Shown here: in pieces, positions 50,778 through 61,748 of the stretch
Position numbering within the stretch: the stretch's first letter is position 1
How the letters are laid out: the number at the start of each line of letters is the position of its first letter
Assembly: GCA_023634235.1 (NCBI GenBank)
Contig: JAMKCF010000013.1
Location: forward strand, 4,351,327 to 4,415,326
Origin: Pisaster brevispinus
Taxonomy: Eukaryota; Echinodermata; Asteroidea; Forcipulatida; Asteriidae
Reading direction: 5' to 3'
Length of the DNA: 64,000 bases
The notes under the pieces: model-generated
Told to the model about the DNA's origin: nothing
Database searches by the model: none
Seen by the model: the letters and a program-made list of their open reading frames with translations, nothing else
Program-made: the position numbers and the translations under genes

Positions 50778-50847
50778 ATGGACCGAAGAAGTGTTGGACG
50801 ACTCGTCACCGTTATGATCATGCTGATGGGAATGGGAGTATCAACAG
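50778..50847 (+). CDS. Lipase coding exon 1 (signal peptide)
   Basis: The donor GTAGGT starts at 50848; ends in phase 1. It encodes the basic start and hydrophobic core of the signal peptide; cleavage is probably near VSTG. Confidence 0.88.
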
Positions 50848-53800
50848 GTAGGTTCACACAAACTCACCAATTAATTAGCAGGAGCGGGGCGGGAAGAGAT
50901 CAATTCTTGAGAGGGTAGGAAGGGGCCAGGATTAACGAAATGGGAGGTTTTGGACCACTGGCAATTAGACTAATTATGCGCAACATTATCAATGTTTACG
51001 TCTAGTTCTGAGCATGCGCACATTTTCGACAATAATTGGTTCACCTGGTTAGTTTGCAACCACGAATTGTCCTCAATAATTTCACATTGTCATGACAACT
51101 TGAATTATGTCAATGTAAGAGTCTGGAGGCATGGAAAGTTGCGCCTTCAATTTCACGAAAACGTCCCTAATTTTACAACCATTATTAGGTTATCAAAATT
51201 CACTCCAATCTGTTAAGAATTTGTGTATATATATATATAAATATATATAAAAACAACATCAAACAAACAAACAAACACCCCAACAAACAAACAAACAAAC
51301 AAACAAACACCCCAACAAACAAATAAACAAACAAACAAACAAAAAAACAAACAAACACCCCAACAAACAAACAAACAAACAAACAAACAAACACCCCAAC
51401 ACCCCAACAAACAAACAAACAAACAAACAAACAAACAAACAAACAAACAAACAAACAAACACTTGACTGATATGTTTCCATAAAAGCGTACGAGTTTCAA
51501 AGTTTCCCTTTTCTTTTTTTAAATAACCGGTACTTTAGAAAAAGTTGTCAGTTCCGTTTGAATTGGTTGTTTGGGTTGTTTTCTCCAATTAATTCAAATA
51601 AGATACCAAGATTATTTAAATATTAACTGTGCTGTTTTATTTTAATCTTTTCTGCATGTGTGAAGAGGGGTCTACTGCGTCCAAAGGCTCTTGGCTAGGT
51701 GACTGGGGGCCGAAACACTGGCTGGAGGAGTTGTGCCACTGGGCCGGTAAGTTGATTTAAGACAATGAGTTCTACAGTGTCTGTTCAATAATGGAACACA
51801 ATAATTGTTTTAGTATTTTGTAAAAAGAAAGATTCGGCAATATTATGATTAATGTATGTATATAATTCAAATAATATTGGATACTACCCACTGAAGAAAG
51901 GTAGAAGCTGAGTGATTGATCTATAACCACACTTTGGACAATTAATTTTGTGTGTCTTCAAAATAAATAGTCAACAAGCTTGGATTGGTGCTTTCTTCTT
52001 TCTTTCAACGAACAACTTTTTTTCCTTTTCCCCTCCTTTTTTTATTTGTTACTTTTTTTTGAGGGGGGGGGGGATTAACCATCGACCAAACTGGCAAAAA
52101 CAGTGGATGGGCGCAATTTATCACCTGTCAAAACAACAATAAATTTCTTTTAAAACACGCCAAATACCGTATACGAATAGGTACATTTTCCAAAACTCAA
52201 TTGCTGAAAATACCAGCTAGGCCTACTTGTTGTTATAGGAAGACTCAAAAGGCTCAAACAAATTACAGAATTACTTATTTGTAAATATCTCAGTAACTTC
52301 TGTGCTAGAAGTTCTTTAGCTTATAGACGATCTCCAGCAAGATAAGTAAATATTTTTAATTTTTTTTTAAGCTGTAAAAAGTAGGCCTACAGTGTGTTAT
52401 TTTGGTTTGCCGAACGTAAATCAATGCCATATACACTTAATAAACAACATGCCGTTTATTTACATATTTTAAACTTACACTGTAAATTTTAACTGAAGGT
52501 TTTTTTTTTTCTGGCACGTTTCCTGCAATTCTGGGTAAACTTCAAATCAAAATAAAGCCAATGAAGCTGGTTGAAAGAATAGTTTTTCAGGGGTTTGTTT
52601 TGTCTGACTTGCATCTCTCTGTTTCGTCAAACCAGGATTGTGCGGCTCTGTCTGCTTCGGGGACCTGGGTTGTTTCTCTGACGATCTACCGTGCCACATG
52701 GACTTCTTCCCACCGATGACCCCGGAGGAGATCGGCACAAGATTCACGCTGCACACCCGGCATCCTCGTAACATGCCATCGCCATTGAATGGGAGCGATC
52801 TGGGCGGGATTTGGAGGCTTGATTTCGACGGCAGACGCAGATCCGTTTTCATCATCCATGGATGGGGAGAGACGGATGATAAACATTGGGTGACGGAGTT
52901 GAAGGATGCGCTGCTGGACAAAGTAAGTTTGTAATTTAACGGTTATACGAATATTAGTCTTTTAACTGGTTGCCATCAAGTAGGTCCTGTAAGCCCTTGT
53001 ATACAACGTTAACTCTCCATGTTATCATTGCAGACGTTCGTTGTTTAATGATACTGACACATTTCACTGTGGTGGCAGAATATGTGTGAGGGCTGACATA
53101 GTAACCTTTGAAAATACACGTGTAATCACTCAGTGAGAAAACTTATTGCATCGTGGATAATACACAATTTCGTTTTAGTTTTTCTCTCCACTCATGATTA
53201 TGAAATTCGCTTTAATAAGAGTTTTGTAGAAACACACACGCACATCCTTACGGATGGTGGCTTGTGGGGTCCTGCTATTGTTGTTCTACTATTCCCTTTT
53301 CTAAAGAATTCTCCTGTGGGGTCCAGGTTGAACAAAGAATTCTCTTGTGGGGTCCATTGTTCCATTGTTGAAAATACCAAGATCAGGTGGGATTCGAACC
53401 AGTAACATAAGGTTGCTTGTAATTTCTCTTGAAGGAAGATGTCAACGTTATCACAGTCGATTGGTCGGATGGAGCCGATGAACTAAACTACATGAAATCT
53501 GTTCAGAACATCCGTGTCGTTGGTAGAGAAGTGGCCAATCTGATCAAACTCATGCAAAACCAAGTAGGAATGGAACCAGCTACGGTGCACCTTATCGGTC
53601 ATAGCCTCGGGGCACATGCGGCTGGATATGCTGGCAAAGCCGTCCGTAGAATCGGCCGCATAACAGGTAAATAATTTGACAGTTCTTGTCCCACCAACGC
53701 TCTTTTTAAAGTTCCTTAAAACTTGTTAAAAAAGCATAGCTCCAGGGATAACTAATGAAATTTACGTATGAACAATACTTCAATCTGATTCCTGATTGGT

Positions 53801-55192
53801 GCGTTCATCTTTACTTAACTATAAAATAATAACCAGTTCCTGGTTGGTGAACCATTAATAAAGAACTGTTTCATTACTACAAGTCGCATTCATTCGCCCA
53901 GCTGCAGTTTTACAACTAGCCAATTCCCATCTGAAACTGGCACAGCAGAATAATAACAATGTATTGTTGAGCAAAGAAAATAATTATAGCTAAAGTTGAA
54001 CTTGAACATGAACATCAGGCCTCCGGATTTAACGTGCTTGCGCTCTACGAGATGAGGTGTCTGGCCATATAAATGTTGGCGGTCGATCTATTTTGTCAAT
54101 ATCTTCGGGGTACCAGTCAGAAGCCATTGTGTTTTATTACTTGATGACATTTTTGAATGAGAGTAGTATGTTTGTGTTGACTTAAATCAACTTGTGAAGC
54201 TATGACTGGTCAAAACAATATAATCAATAAAAAGGTTATACAACAACAAAACACTGGAACAAGATGAAACAAAAAAATAAAAATAATTGATTTGTGTTTA
54301 CAGGACTAGACGCAGCAGGACCCGGGTTTGAGAACGCAGATGCAGGCTGCCGATTGGATCGTACAGATGCCACGTTCGTTGACGTCATACATACGAGCTC
54401 CAATAGACTCATTGAAGGAGGAGCTGGCCTTGAGCAGAAGGTAAAAATAAATTAAAATCTAAAAAAAAGAAAGGAAAACAAACCCAAACACACGCAACAA
54501 ACAAACACAAAAATGGGGTGGGGGTAACCTCGAACACCAAACAAAACGCACACAAAAACCCACCCCATACTGTCAAAGGACGAATGATGACGAATGTTCG
54601 TTACATCTTGTTATCGTTTAAATTGAACGGTGTTACGTGAATGCTCAACCTTTGTGGCATTAATTTGTACTCCATTTCCCCGCCAAATTAAACAACTGTT
54701 TCGCAGCGAACAAAATATTGAACAGCTTTAACAAAAAATTGAACAGCTTTAAAAGCTTGATCTTTTTCTGTAATTTTTTTCTCGTAGCTCGGCCATGCTG
54801 ATTTCTATCCGAATGGCGGCCATGACCAGCCTGGCTGTAAGTGGTGGATGCTCGGCTGCAACCACGCCCGGTCGCATGCCTACTTCATCCAGAGCGTGCA
54901 CGACTACTGCCGATTTCCCGCGGTGCCCTGTGAAACGTTGGAGGACTTTCGAGCGGGGAAGTGTCGGTCGTGTGGTACCAGAGGATGCTCTTCCATGGGG
55001 TACAAGGCTGACGGCACCGTTTCTCACGGAAGCTACTACTTGAAGACGTTGAAGAAGAGTCCATACTGCAACTTTAAGAACTATCGCCACAGAGACAAGT
55101 TTCGGAGACAGGGGTCCAAGAATGAGATATTTAGTATGAAGAAAGGACACCCCAAGCCAATGAAAAAAAAGCGTCAGAACTTTAATGTCTGA
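50778..55192 (+). CDS. Secreted lipase, pancreatic-lipase family, phospholipase A1-like
   Basis: Six exons join in phase to 403 residues. A signal peptide ([20 protein letters not shown]) leads the family N-terminal motif [11 protein letters not shown]. Catalytic residues are Ser203 in GHSLG, Asp226 in GLDAAGP and His295 in CNHARSH; FIIHGW carries the oxyanion region. The Cys286-Cys293 lid loop is only six residues, against about 23 in pancreatic lipase, and no PLAT domain follows. The tail ends in a Lys/Arg-rich segment. Within this family a short lid goes with phospholipase A1 or galactolipase activity rather than triglyceride hydrolysis; that is an inference here. The gene looks intact and complete. 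Confidence 0.95.
51255..51460. repeat. AAACAAAC / ACACCCCAAC low-complexity tract
   Basis: AAAC repeats interrupted by five ACACCCCAAC blocks, in lipase intron 1. Valine/cysteine-rich frames on - are artefacts. Confidence 0.95.
51666..51746 (+). CDS. Lipase coding exon 2
   Basis: The acceptor CATGTGTGAAG ends at 51665 and the donor GTAAGT starts at 51747; phase 1 to 1. It encodes [20 protein letters not shown] and then EELCHWA. An acceptor two bases later would break the frame. Confidence 0.8.
52636..52922 (+). CDS. Lipase coding exon 3
   Basis: The acceptor CGTCAAACCAG ends at 52635 and the donor GTAAGT starts at 52923; phase 1 to 0. It encodes [11 protein letters not shown], the first beta strands and [14 protein letters not shown]. 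Confidence 0.94.
53435..53666 (+). CDS. Lipase coding exon 4 (nucleophile Ser)
   Basis: The acceptor TTTCTCTTGAAG ends at 53434 and the donor GTAAAT starts at 53667; phase 0 to 1. It encodes [20 protein letters not shown], then [16 protein letters not shown] with the active-site serine. Confidence 0.96.
53965..54135 (-). repeat. Degraded tRNA-Asn-like repeat
   Basis: CCTCCGGATTTAACGTGCTT and GCGCTCTACGAGATGAG, then GTTGGCGGTCGATCTATTTT and GGTACCAGTCAGAAGCC, parallel 38550-38690. In lipase intron 4. Confidence 0.65.
54304..54440 (+). CDS. Lipase coding exon 5 (catalytic Asp)
   Basis: The acceptor TGTGTTTACAG ends at 54303 and the donor GTAAAA starts at 54441; phase 1 to 0. It encodes [20 protein letters not shown], then [12 protein letters not shown]. 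Confidence 0.95.
54788..55192 (+). CDS. Lipase terminal exon 6 (catalytic His, short lid)
   Basis: The acceptor TTTTTCTCGTAG ends at 54787. It encodes [10 protein letters not shown], the lid [25 protein letters not shown], a Cys-rich segment and a basic tail; TGA at 55190-55192. Confidence 0.95.
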   Translation, partial: LGHADFYPNGGHDQPGCKWWMLGCNHARSHAYFIQSVHDYCRFPAVPCETLEDFRAGKCRSCGTRGCSSMGYKADGTVSHGSYYLKTLKKSPYCNFKNYRHRDKFRRQGSKNEIFSMKKGHPKPMKKKRQNFNV

Positions 55193-55428
55193 ATAAGACC
55201 TAGTGGTCAGAAAGAAGAATTAAGTGATGATCCCACCATCAGCGTTGAGAAAAAGAACTCGGGAAAAGTTGTGAAAGATGCTGTCATGTTCTAAACGCAG
55301 GCCTATCTAAAAATGTGGCAAACCTGCCCAAAGAAGTGAAGACGTTCTGGATAGTCTATTTTTTTTATACTGAACGGCGAATTTAAGTGATTTCAAACTG
55401 TACTTTAATCCAGCTCCATTCAGTCAGT

Positions 55429-55434
55429 AATAAA
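55429..55434 (+). terminator. Lipase poly(A) signal
   Basis: AATAAA followed at about 20 bp by GTGTTTTTTTTT. Further AATAAA hexamers lie at about 55496 and at 55547, so alternative ends are possible. Confidence 0.6.
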
Positions 55435-55559
55435 GTGTACATATAAGACGAAGTGTTTTTTTTTTAAATATTGTCTGGTTTATTTTCCCCCGTGGAAATA
55501 AAGATAAACGTGCTTCGCTTTATCGAGCTATGGTCAGCAATCGATCAATAAACTGTAAA

Positions 55560-58500
55560 AAGCTGTACTCAAACCTAAATCACGCAAAACATTGAGTCCA
55601 TCAACTCCAAGATGGAACATGTGGGAACTCATAGGTTCGATCAGTTATAAATTCAACAATAGGGTAAACTCATATTTTGATGTGGAAAAGATAATTATCA
55701 ACAACCCTCTCAAAGTTACTAATCCAATTGAGTGGTGTGACCAAATTGTGCCTCCTTTATTAGGCCTACGTGTGGTTTATACTTACAGCCTAGCTCTGTA
55801 CAACTGTTTTCAAAATTGAACAAAAGCGATGACAAAAAAATACATGTCTGAGATTACTAGTTTTCTACTGTCTATATAATAACCATTGCATAACTATTAT
55901 TACGCAAAGAGCATCCTAGCTGCCGGCAAAGGAAGAACCCGCGTTGACTTAGCGATGTGTGTGGTGCATACTCACGGGCATTTTTTTTATCGTTTACCCA
56001 CAGCGCTGCTGCCAATGAGCAATGAGCACCCCCCCTCCCCCATTCTGATTCTGTTCTAAAGGGACAACAGCGGCATGAAACTATTATAAGAGTCAACCAA
56101 AATATTTCGGTTAATTAATTTTTCTTTTCGGTGTTTACTTTCAGTAATAGCTTGTTAGGCTACAAATAGCCCTTTACGAAAATGTAGGCCTAACACAAAG
56201 TATGAAAATACATTTTGAAGACCACCCTCCCTGCGCTTATTTCAATTGCCGCAATAGAAATAACCCGTATGCACTGTCACCTCGTAGGCAACTGATTGGT
56301 GATTCACATTACCGTTCGCGTTAAGAAAAGACAGTTAAAGGGGGACTGCAAACAGAACTATCACATGTACGTTCTAAATGAGCCAGGGCTGCAATACTCA
56401 GGTCATCTTAAACCTGTAAGATACATTTTAAAGGGCTTCAATGATGTGTAGACTATTCACGTCCCAATGTAAATTGGTTTATTGTGCCCATGCCTATTAA
56501 CAATACAAACTGTATACTGGAGCACCAACAGTTTCAACAAATGAAAAGAATCAAATCTAGATGTTTTCGGCGATAATTTGCAAAGCTCTGCGTCAAATTC
56601 AAATCAAACACAATTTTCTATCAGGTGATTGAAAGAACAATATAAAGCATCATAAAGTATGTACTTCAACCCACGGACTCGGAGTGAAGGGTGCACAAGA
56701 TAGCATCGTCTGCCTAAAGTACAGCCGTTCAACCATAGAGTTTTGGTCCTACTAATCAAATAAAACGCACATAAACAACACATATCACATCATCATGGCC
56801 ATTGTTACAATTGACATCATTATCTTTGAGCCATCACTCCTCAGAGATTTTTATGTCGTTAAACCCGCAAGTTGACTACAGACTACTATCTATTACAAAA
56901 TAGCTTCTATAGCGTAAACCTTCGCCACCCTACCGTTCATCCCGGCCCCTACTCGCCCGCAAAAGCATAACCATACATTTGCCGCAAAAGGTCACCATAG
57001 ATAATTATTGCTCTTATGTTAGATTTGCCCAGTTGTGCGGAAACACAGCTTGGACAGCACGGTCCCAATTTGTTACACAGTTGGGATGGCCCAACTCCAA
57101 CTATGCCTGGGACCCGATAGTGATAGTGATATACTGTATAGCGATAACAGCGGCGGGGGCTGGTAAGTGATACATGATAATTACCATGACCTTTAAAACC
57201 TGACAAAAAGCCGCATGGTGAAACTGCAGCTTAAGTTGGGCTGAAGTTGGGACCGGTCCCAACTATAGTTGGGCTTATTGTAATCTTTGGACGGAACATA
57301 GCTCATCACGTGACACGATACATACTTAAATACGTCACACTGCAAACCGGCCTATACACAAGTTCTGCGTTTACTTTTAATATAATACTCACTGGTTGTT
57401 GCCGAGTACTGACTGCAGTTTAGCAAAAGGGTACAGTTGTCACTGTGTGCATTACGGTTTGAACAACGCATATACTGACTGCTACTATAGCTGGTACTAC
57501 TAGACTACAAAGTGCAGGTAGGGCTAGTTCTTGACCTTGGTGGATGCTGAAAATGTTTTCAATCAATACGATGATTGTCGTGGCAGTAGTTACATTGCCG
57601 CGGCCCATTGCGACCATGTAAATTAATGTGTGCTTATACGTGTACCATACCGGGGAAGGAGGGCGTGGTTTTTGCGTATAAAATATTGTAAATGCAATGT
57701 GGGGGTAAGGGTGATATTATGGATTGGTAACGGTAATTTTAAACCGTAAGCATCTTGAGTGGGGTCGAATCGTCTCCTGCCCGCACCTGTCGCGTCCCTG
57801 TTCTCAAACTACGAGGCATCGTTTTTATTTATTTATTTATCTGTATCTTTTTCTTTCTCCCCCTTTTTTTTTGGGGGGGGGGGGGTGTTGCACGGCCGGA
57901 GTTGAGTATTAGAATGGGGTAGGGGATCTACCTGGCAAATATGCATGCTTGACAAAAGGACATAGAGGCCCTAGGTATTTCGAGATGTCAAGACTTGTGT
58001 TCAGTTAACTGACATAGGCCTAAGCAATCCATGGGTTTCTTTGCATGGAAATTACAAAGGGTACGGTACTAATGCAAATTGTGAGTTTCTGTGTTATTTT
58101 TGACGTTCTTCTGTATTCAAAAAATTATATATTTATTTGTTTCTTGATTTCCTTTTTCTCTTTACTTCTTTTTTACTTTGTTTCTTTGTATCTCTAATAC
58201 TTCATTTCTTAAAGAGTCCTCATGTGATGATTGGGAAAAATTACGGTTACTAACCTCACGTTATAATGTGATAAATGCCATTCTAGATCGATACCCTTCC
58301 AGTGCAACACTGCGTGTTGAGAGAATGTTGAACGACTAGGAAAGCTGAGGACTACAGTGCAGTAGTTTCCTGACAATAGAAAGTGAAATATTTGAGAGGA
58401 ATAATAATAAAATACGTGTGTTTCATTTGCATCACGACTATTGTTCGAGAGAATTTAGCTTCAAATCATTTTAGTTTTGTATTTATATTTATTATTAATA
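55560..58500. other. Intergenic region, no gene recognised
   Basis: Contains the second CTTATTTCAATTGC palindrome (56237-56266), clustered AGTTGGGA / TCCCAACT inverted motifs at 57055-57275, a T8-G13 run at 57865-57885, and an acceptor-like TAATAG just before the TRIM gene (58500), which may mark a 5' UTR exon. Confidence 0.5.
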
Positions 58501-58516
58501 GAGCTAACCCAAGAAA

Positions 58517-59746
58517 ATGGCTGAAGCTACAGTTCCGTCTGAAACGACTTTCAGGATAAGACATGTTCACATCGAATGCCCAATCTGCATTTCTCGTTTC
58601 ACCGATCCCAAACTTCTGGACTGTCTGCATATCTTCTGCCTAAAGTGCCTCGAGGAACTTGTTGTACACAATGATCCGAAGACTAAATCTATCACCTGCC
58701 CAATGTGTAAAAAGGAAACGGCGATCCCGGATACAGGTTTATCGGATCTTCTTAACTGTTTTTTCTTGAGTTCGCTTCTCGATGACGTCAACAATCAGGA
58801 GGGGTTGAAGGAGGGCAACAAGATTTGTGTCAAAACCTGCGAAGGATGTGATAAAGGTCTTGACGCCGACTCACGGTGTGTCGACTGTAATGCACAGTTT
58901 TGCAAGAAGTGTCTGGAAAACCATGCGAATTTTATAGATACGAAGCGTCACCAAATATTGAAAGTTGACGGTTCGTCAAAGGAGGAAATCGAAGAGAAAA
59001 GAAAAACTGTGAAGTGCAGAAAACACACCGACCTAGATGTGTGTTTTTATTGCGACAATTGCGATTTACTTGCATGTCCGAAATGTGCACTATTTGACCA
59101 TCGGAAATTAGACCATAATCTTTCTGAAATTAGTGATTCCATCCTGTCTAATCGTCAACAAGTTGAAGAAGCTTTGAAGAAGTTTGATGACTGCCGGAAA
59201 CAATTCCACAAAATAGATGACTCTATCAAGCACTCACAGCATAGATTACAGCTCATGGTGGACCGAGCTCTTCGTGATATTGTAGCTAAGGAGGAAAAAG
59301 AAATCGCTAAAATAAGAAATGCATCTCGACTCCTTCAAGAAAGAGTCTTTCAAATCGGTCAAAAGAGAGGAGGAGAATATGAAAGCATACTGAGCCGTAA
59401 CCGCGATAAGATGAACCGAGCAGATCAGATCGTGACTTCAGTCAATGGCTTGATGCAACATGCTGATGACTTTGAGCTGTTGAATCTCAAACCAAAGGTG
59501 ATGCACAACTTGGAATTCTACAAGAAGCTCCAGTTTGAAACAGTGCAGCATAGCAATTCATTCATCGGGTTCGAAGGTCGTGATGTTTACATTGATGTAG
59601 ATCTTGGTGGCATACTAGAAGAAGAGAAATGGGAGCTGAAAACAGAGTTTGGAAACGAAGGGGAATTTAAAAGGGCAGCGGACGTTGGTTGTCATCGACA
59701 TAGGGCACCAACAAATATCCACAATCACCTCGACGGGGTGTTATAA
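58517..59746 (+). CDS. TRIM-like RING/B-box/coiled-coil protein, frame A
   Basis: ATG in a good context (AAGAAAATGG). RING C3HC4 at residues 21-64 (C21, C24, C36, H38, C41, C44, C61, C64). B-box 1 from about 107 (CEGC then CVDC and CKKC). B-box 2 from about 167 (CRKH, CDNC, CPKC, DHRKLDH). Then a long coiled coil to about 330. TRIM proteins of this layout are E3 ubiquitin ligases. The frame leaves homology near 59665-59690, reads about 25 unrelated residues and stops at 59746, while the propeller half continues one base out of frame. Single exon as far as seen. Confidence 0.88.
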   Translation: MAEATVPSETTFRIRHVHIECPICISRFTDPKLLDCLHIFCLKCLEELVVHNDPKTKSITCPMCKKETAIPDTGLSDLLNCFFLSSLLDDVNNQEGLKEGNKICVKTCEGCDKGLDADSRCVDCNAQFCKKCLENHANFIDTKRHQILKVDGSSKEEIEEKRKTVKCRKHTDLDVCFYCDNCDLLACPKCALFDHRKLDHNLSEISDSILSNRQQVEEALKKFDDCRKQFHKIDDSIKHSQHRLQLMVDRALRDIVAKEEKEIAKIRNASRLLQERVFQIGQKRGGEYESILSRNRDKMNRADQIVTSVNGLMQHADDFELLNLKPKVMHNLEFYKKLQFETVQHSNSFIGFEGRDVYIDVDLGGILEEEKWELKTEFGNEGEFKRAADVGCHRHRAPTNIHNHLDGVL

Positions 59747-60404
59747 ATCTACAGGTGTGCAAAGCGAAACCGTTGAAGGTGAACTAGAAAATCCTTGGAG
59801 TGCCGTAGTTACACCTGACGACCTGCTTATGGTTACTGACGGGCAAGATGTCAAGGTGTATGACAGTGAACTGGTGTACATTCGTCAGTTCAGGCCGTCA
59901 CAGGATACGATCGGGGAAAACTCAAATAGTGAACCTGATGGTATTGCAGTTGACAAGATGAATCGGGTAGCAGTGGCTGACGTAGGAAGGAAGGTGATAT
60001 CTCTCCATAACATAGATGGATCCATAATTTCATCAATACCTTGTGACGAGATTGGCGACTTTTGTCCTCTTGCTTTAAGCAGCAGCAAAGAGCGTCTGAT
60101 CATATCAAACTGCACGGAGGAGAAACTAGTGTGCCTGGATTTCACAGGGAACGAGGTGTTCAACATCAACACTTCAATCGACGGTGAACCAGTGAATCCT
60201 GTAGGTTTGTGCTGCGATGATGCCGATGACCTGTACGTCGTTTGTTATGGGACTGATCATGAGGAACATCATTACGATGTATCTGGAGAGTACATCGGTC
60301 GGGTAGCTCATGGCTTGAGCGATCCTCAAGGCATGACGTTTTCTCCTGCCGGTGACCTGGTCGTGGCTGACAGGTTTTCTGTCAAGATCTTTCATCGTGT
60401 GTAA
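59649..60404 (+). CDS. TRIM-like protein C-terminal NHL/beta-propeller half, frame B
   Basis: Open from 59649 to TAA at 60402-60404, in the +1 frame relative to 58517. The segments ENPWSAVVTPDDLLMVTDGQ, PDGIAVDKMNRVAVADVG and DPQGMTFSPAGDLVVADRF have the NHL-type PxGxAVD-xxxxVAD rhythm and form a TRIM2/3/56/71-like beta-propeller. The first useful residues are about RTLVVIDIG, so the ATG at 59649 is not a natural start. The switch lies near an AAAAGGG run (59669). Either one base is missing or extra in the sequence, the gene is broken, or the frame shifts in translation. Confidence 0.8.
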   Translation: METKGNLKGQRTLVVIDIGHQQISTITSTGCYKSTGVQSETVEGELENPWSAVVTPDDLLMVTDGQDVKVYDSELVYIRQFRPSQDTIGENSNSEPDGIAVDKMNRVAVADVGRKVISLHNIDGSIISSIPCDEIGDFCPLALSSSKERLIISNCTEEKLVCLDFTGNEVFNINTSIDGEPVNPVGLCCDDADDLYVVCYGTDHEEHHYDVSGEYIGRVAHGLSDPQGMTFSPAGDLVVADRFSVKIFHRV

Positions 60405-60463
60405 GTGTCGATGACGTCTTGTTCTAGAAAAGCAAACGACTCCACAAGAAGACACAGCAATTT

Positions 60464-61053
60464 TCAAACATTCCTTCAGGATAGACATCATTAAACATGC
60501 ACATAATGCGCTGACATTAAAAGTAAATTTAAGCCTGTGGCTACTTGGTCCCATTTTTTAAGCATTGCAACTTTTTGGGGGATGTTATATTAATGGACCC
60601 GCCCAATCCCGAAAAGTTTCCTCACGGAATTTAAGCACTGTGTTCGGATTTGATAACATCCCCAATCAATCTGACAATTAGTTGCCTGTGACAAGTCACA
60701 GAGGAATGTTTAGTGAACTAATACTTTGCATTGCGCATTGCTTAAATGATCACATAAAATTAGGTTGTAGATGTATACAACAGTTTTTTAGCTTTATGGT
60801 TGTACATATGAAGAAAAACCAGCGCGCAACGTTGCAAATTTGCCCAGGAGGTTAGGACAGTTAGCTTGCTTTATTTTCACTTTAATTAATTAAATTTGCT
60901 CCTTTGTGAATTTTCAGAGTTCTTACGTGGAACAATTTAAAGAATATAGACACACATTTAATGTTACGTGAGGAAAAATTACAAGATTATTGCTATTTCT
61001 TACAGCAAGTTTTAAGGTGTGTTAATAATAAGAGATTACAGACATAACATTAT
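60464..61053. repeat. TRIM 3' flank, duplicate copy 1
   Basis: Contains GATAGACATCATTAAACATG, CCCAATCCCGAAAAG, a CACGGAATTTAAGCACTGTG block and AGCTTTATGGTTGTACAT. The whole 590-bp stretch recurs, diverged, at 61168-61748. ATTAAA near 60515 may be a poly(A) signal. Confidence 0.85.
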
Positions 61054-61167
61054 AAAGAAAGGACACCCTAAGCTATTGAAAACAAGTCTTTACAATTTTA
61101 TGGTCTGAACAAGAGTTCAAAAAGAAGAATTAGTGATGATCCCTCCATCAGCGCTGGGAAAAAGATA
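61054..61167 (+). pseudogene. Duplicated fragment of the lipase last exon and 3' UTR
   Basis: AAGAAAGGACACCCTAAGC and later AAAAAGAAGAATTAGTGATG, ATCCCTCCATCAGCGCTGGG match 55138-55255 of the lipase (end of coding exon 6 plus the start of its 3' UTR) with scattered changes. No other lipase exon is present, so this is a dead fragment 5.9 kb from its source. Confidence 0.8.
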
Positions 61168-61748
61168 TCAAACATTCATTCAGGATAGACATCATCATAG
61201 CATGCACATAATGCGCTGACATAAAAGTAAATTTAAGCCTGTGGCTATTTGTTCCTATTTTTTTCAGCATCGAAACTTTTTGGGGATGTCATGGACCTGC
61301 CCAATCCCGAAAAGTGTTGGGGCATTAACCCTTCACGGAATTTAAGCACTGTGTTTGGATTTGATAATATCCCCAATCAATCTGACAATTAGTTACCTGT
61401 GACAAATCACAAAGGAATATTTGGTGAACTAATACTTTGCGTGTAAAGTGGCGATTTTGCTTTGCTTGAATGATCACATAACATTAGGTTGTACATGTAC
61501 TCAAAAGTTTTTTAGCTTTATGGTTGTACATAATATGAAGAAAAACAAGCGCGCAACGTAGCAAATTTGCCTAGGAGGAAAGGGAAGTTAGCTTAACTTA
61601 TTGTCACTTTAATTAATTTAAATTGCTCCTTCTTGATTTTTTCAGAAACATTTTAAAGAATATAGACACATTTAACGCTATTAAGTGCTATTTCTTGTAG
61701 CAAATTTTTAGGTGTGTTAATAAGACGTCACATACATAACCTTATAAC
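61168..61748. repeat. TRIM 3' flank, duplicate copy 2
   Basis: Co-linear with 60464-61053 with small indels (for example an extra GTGTTGGGGCATTAACC segment). Beyond it, 61750-62640 holds no recognised gene, only a G15 run at 62580-62594. Confidence 0.85.
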
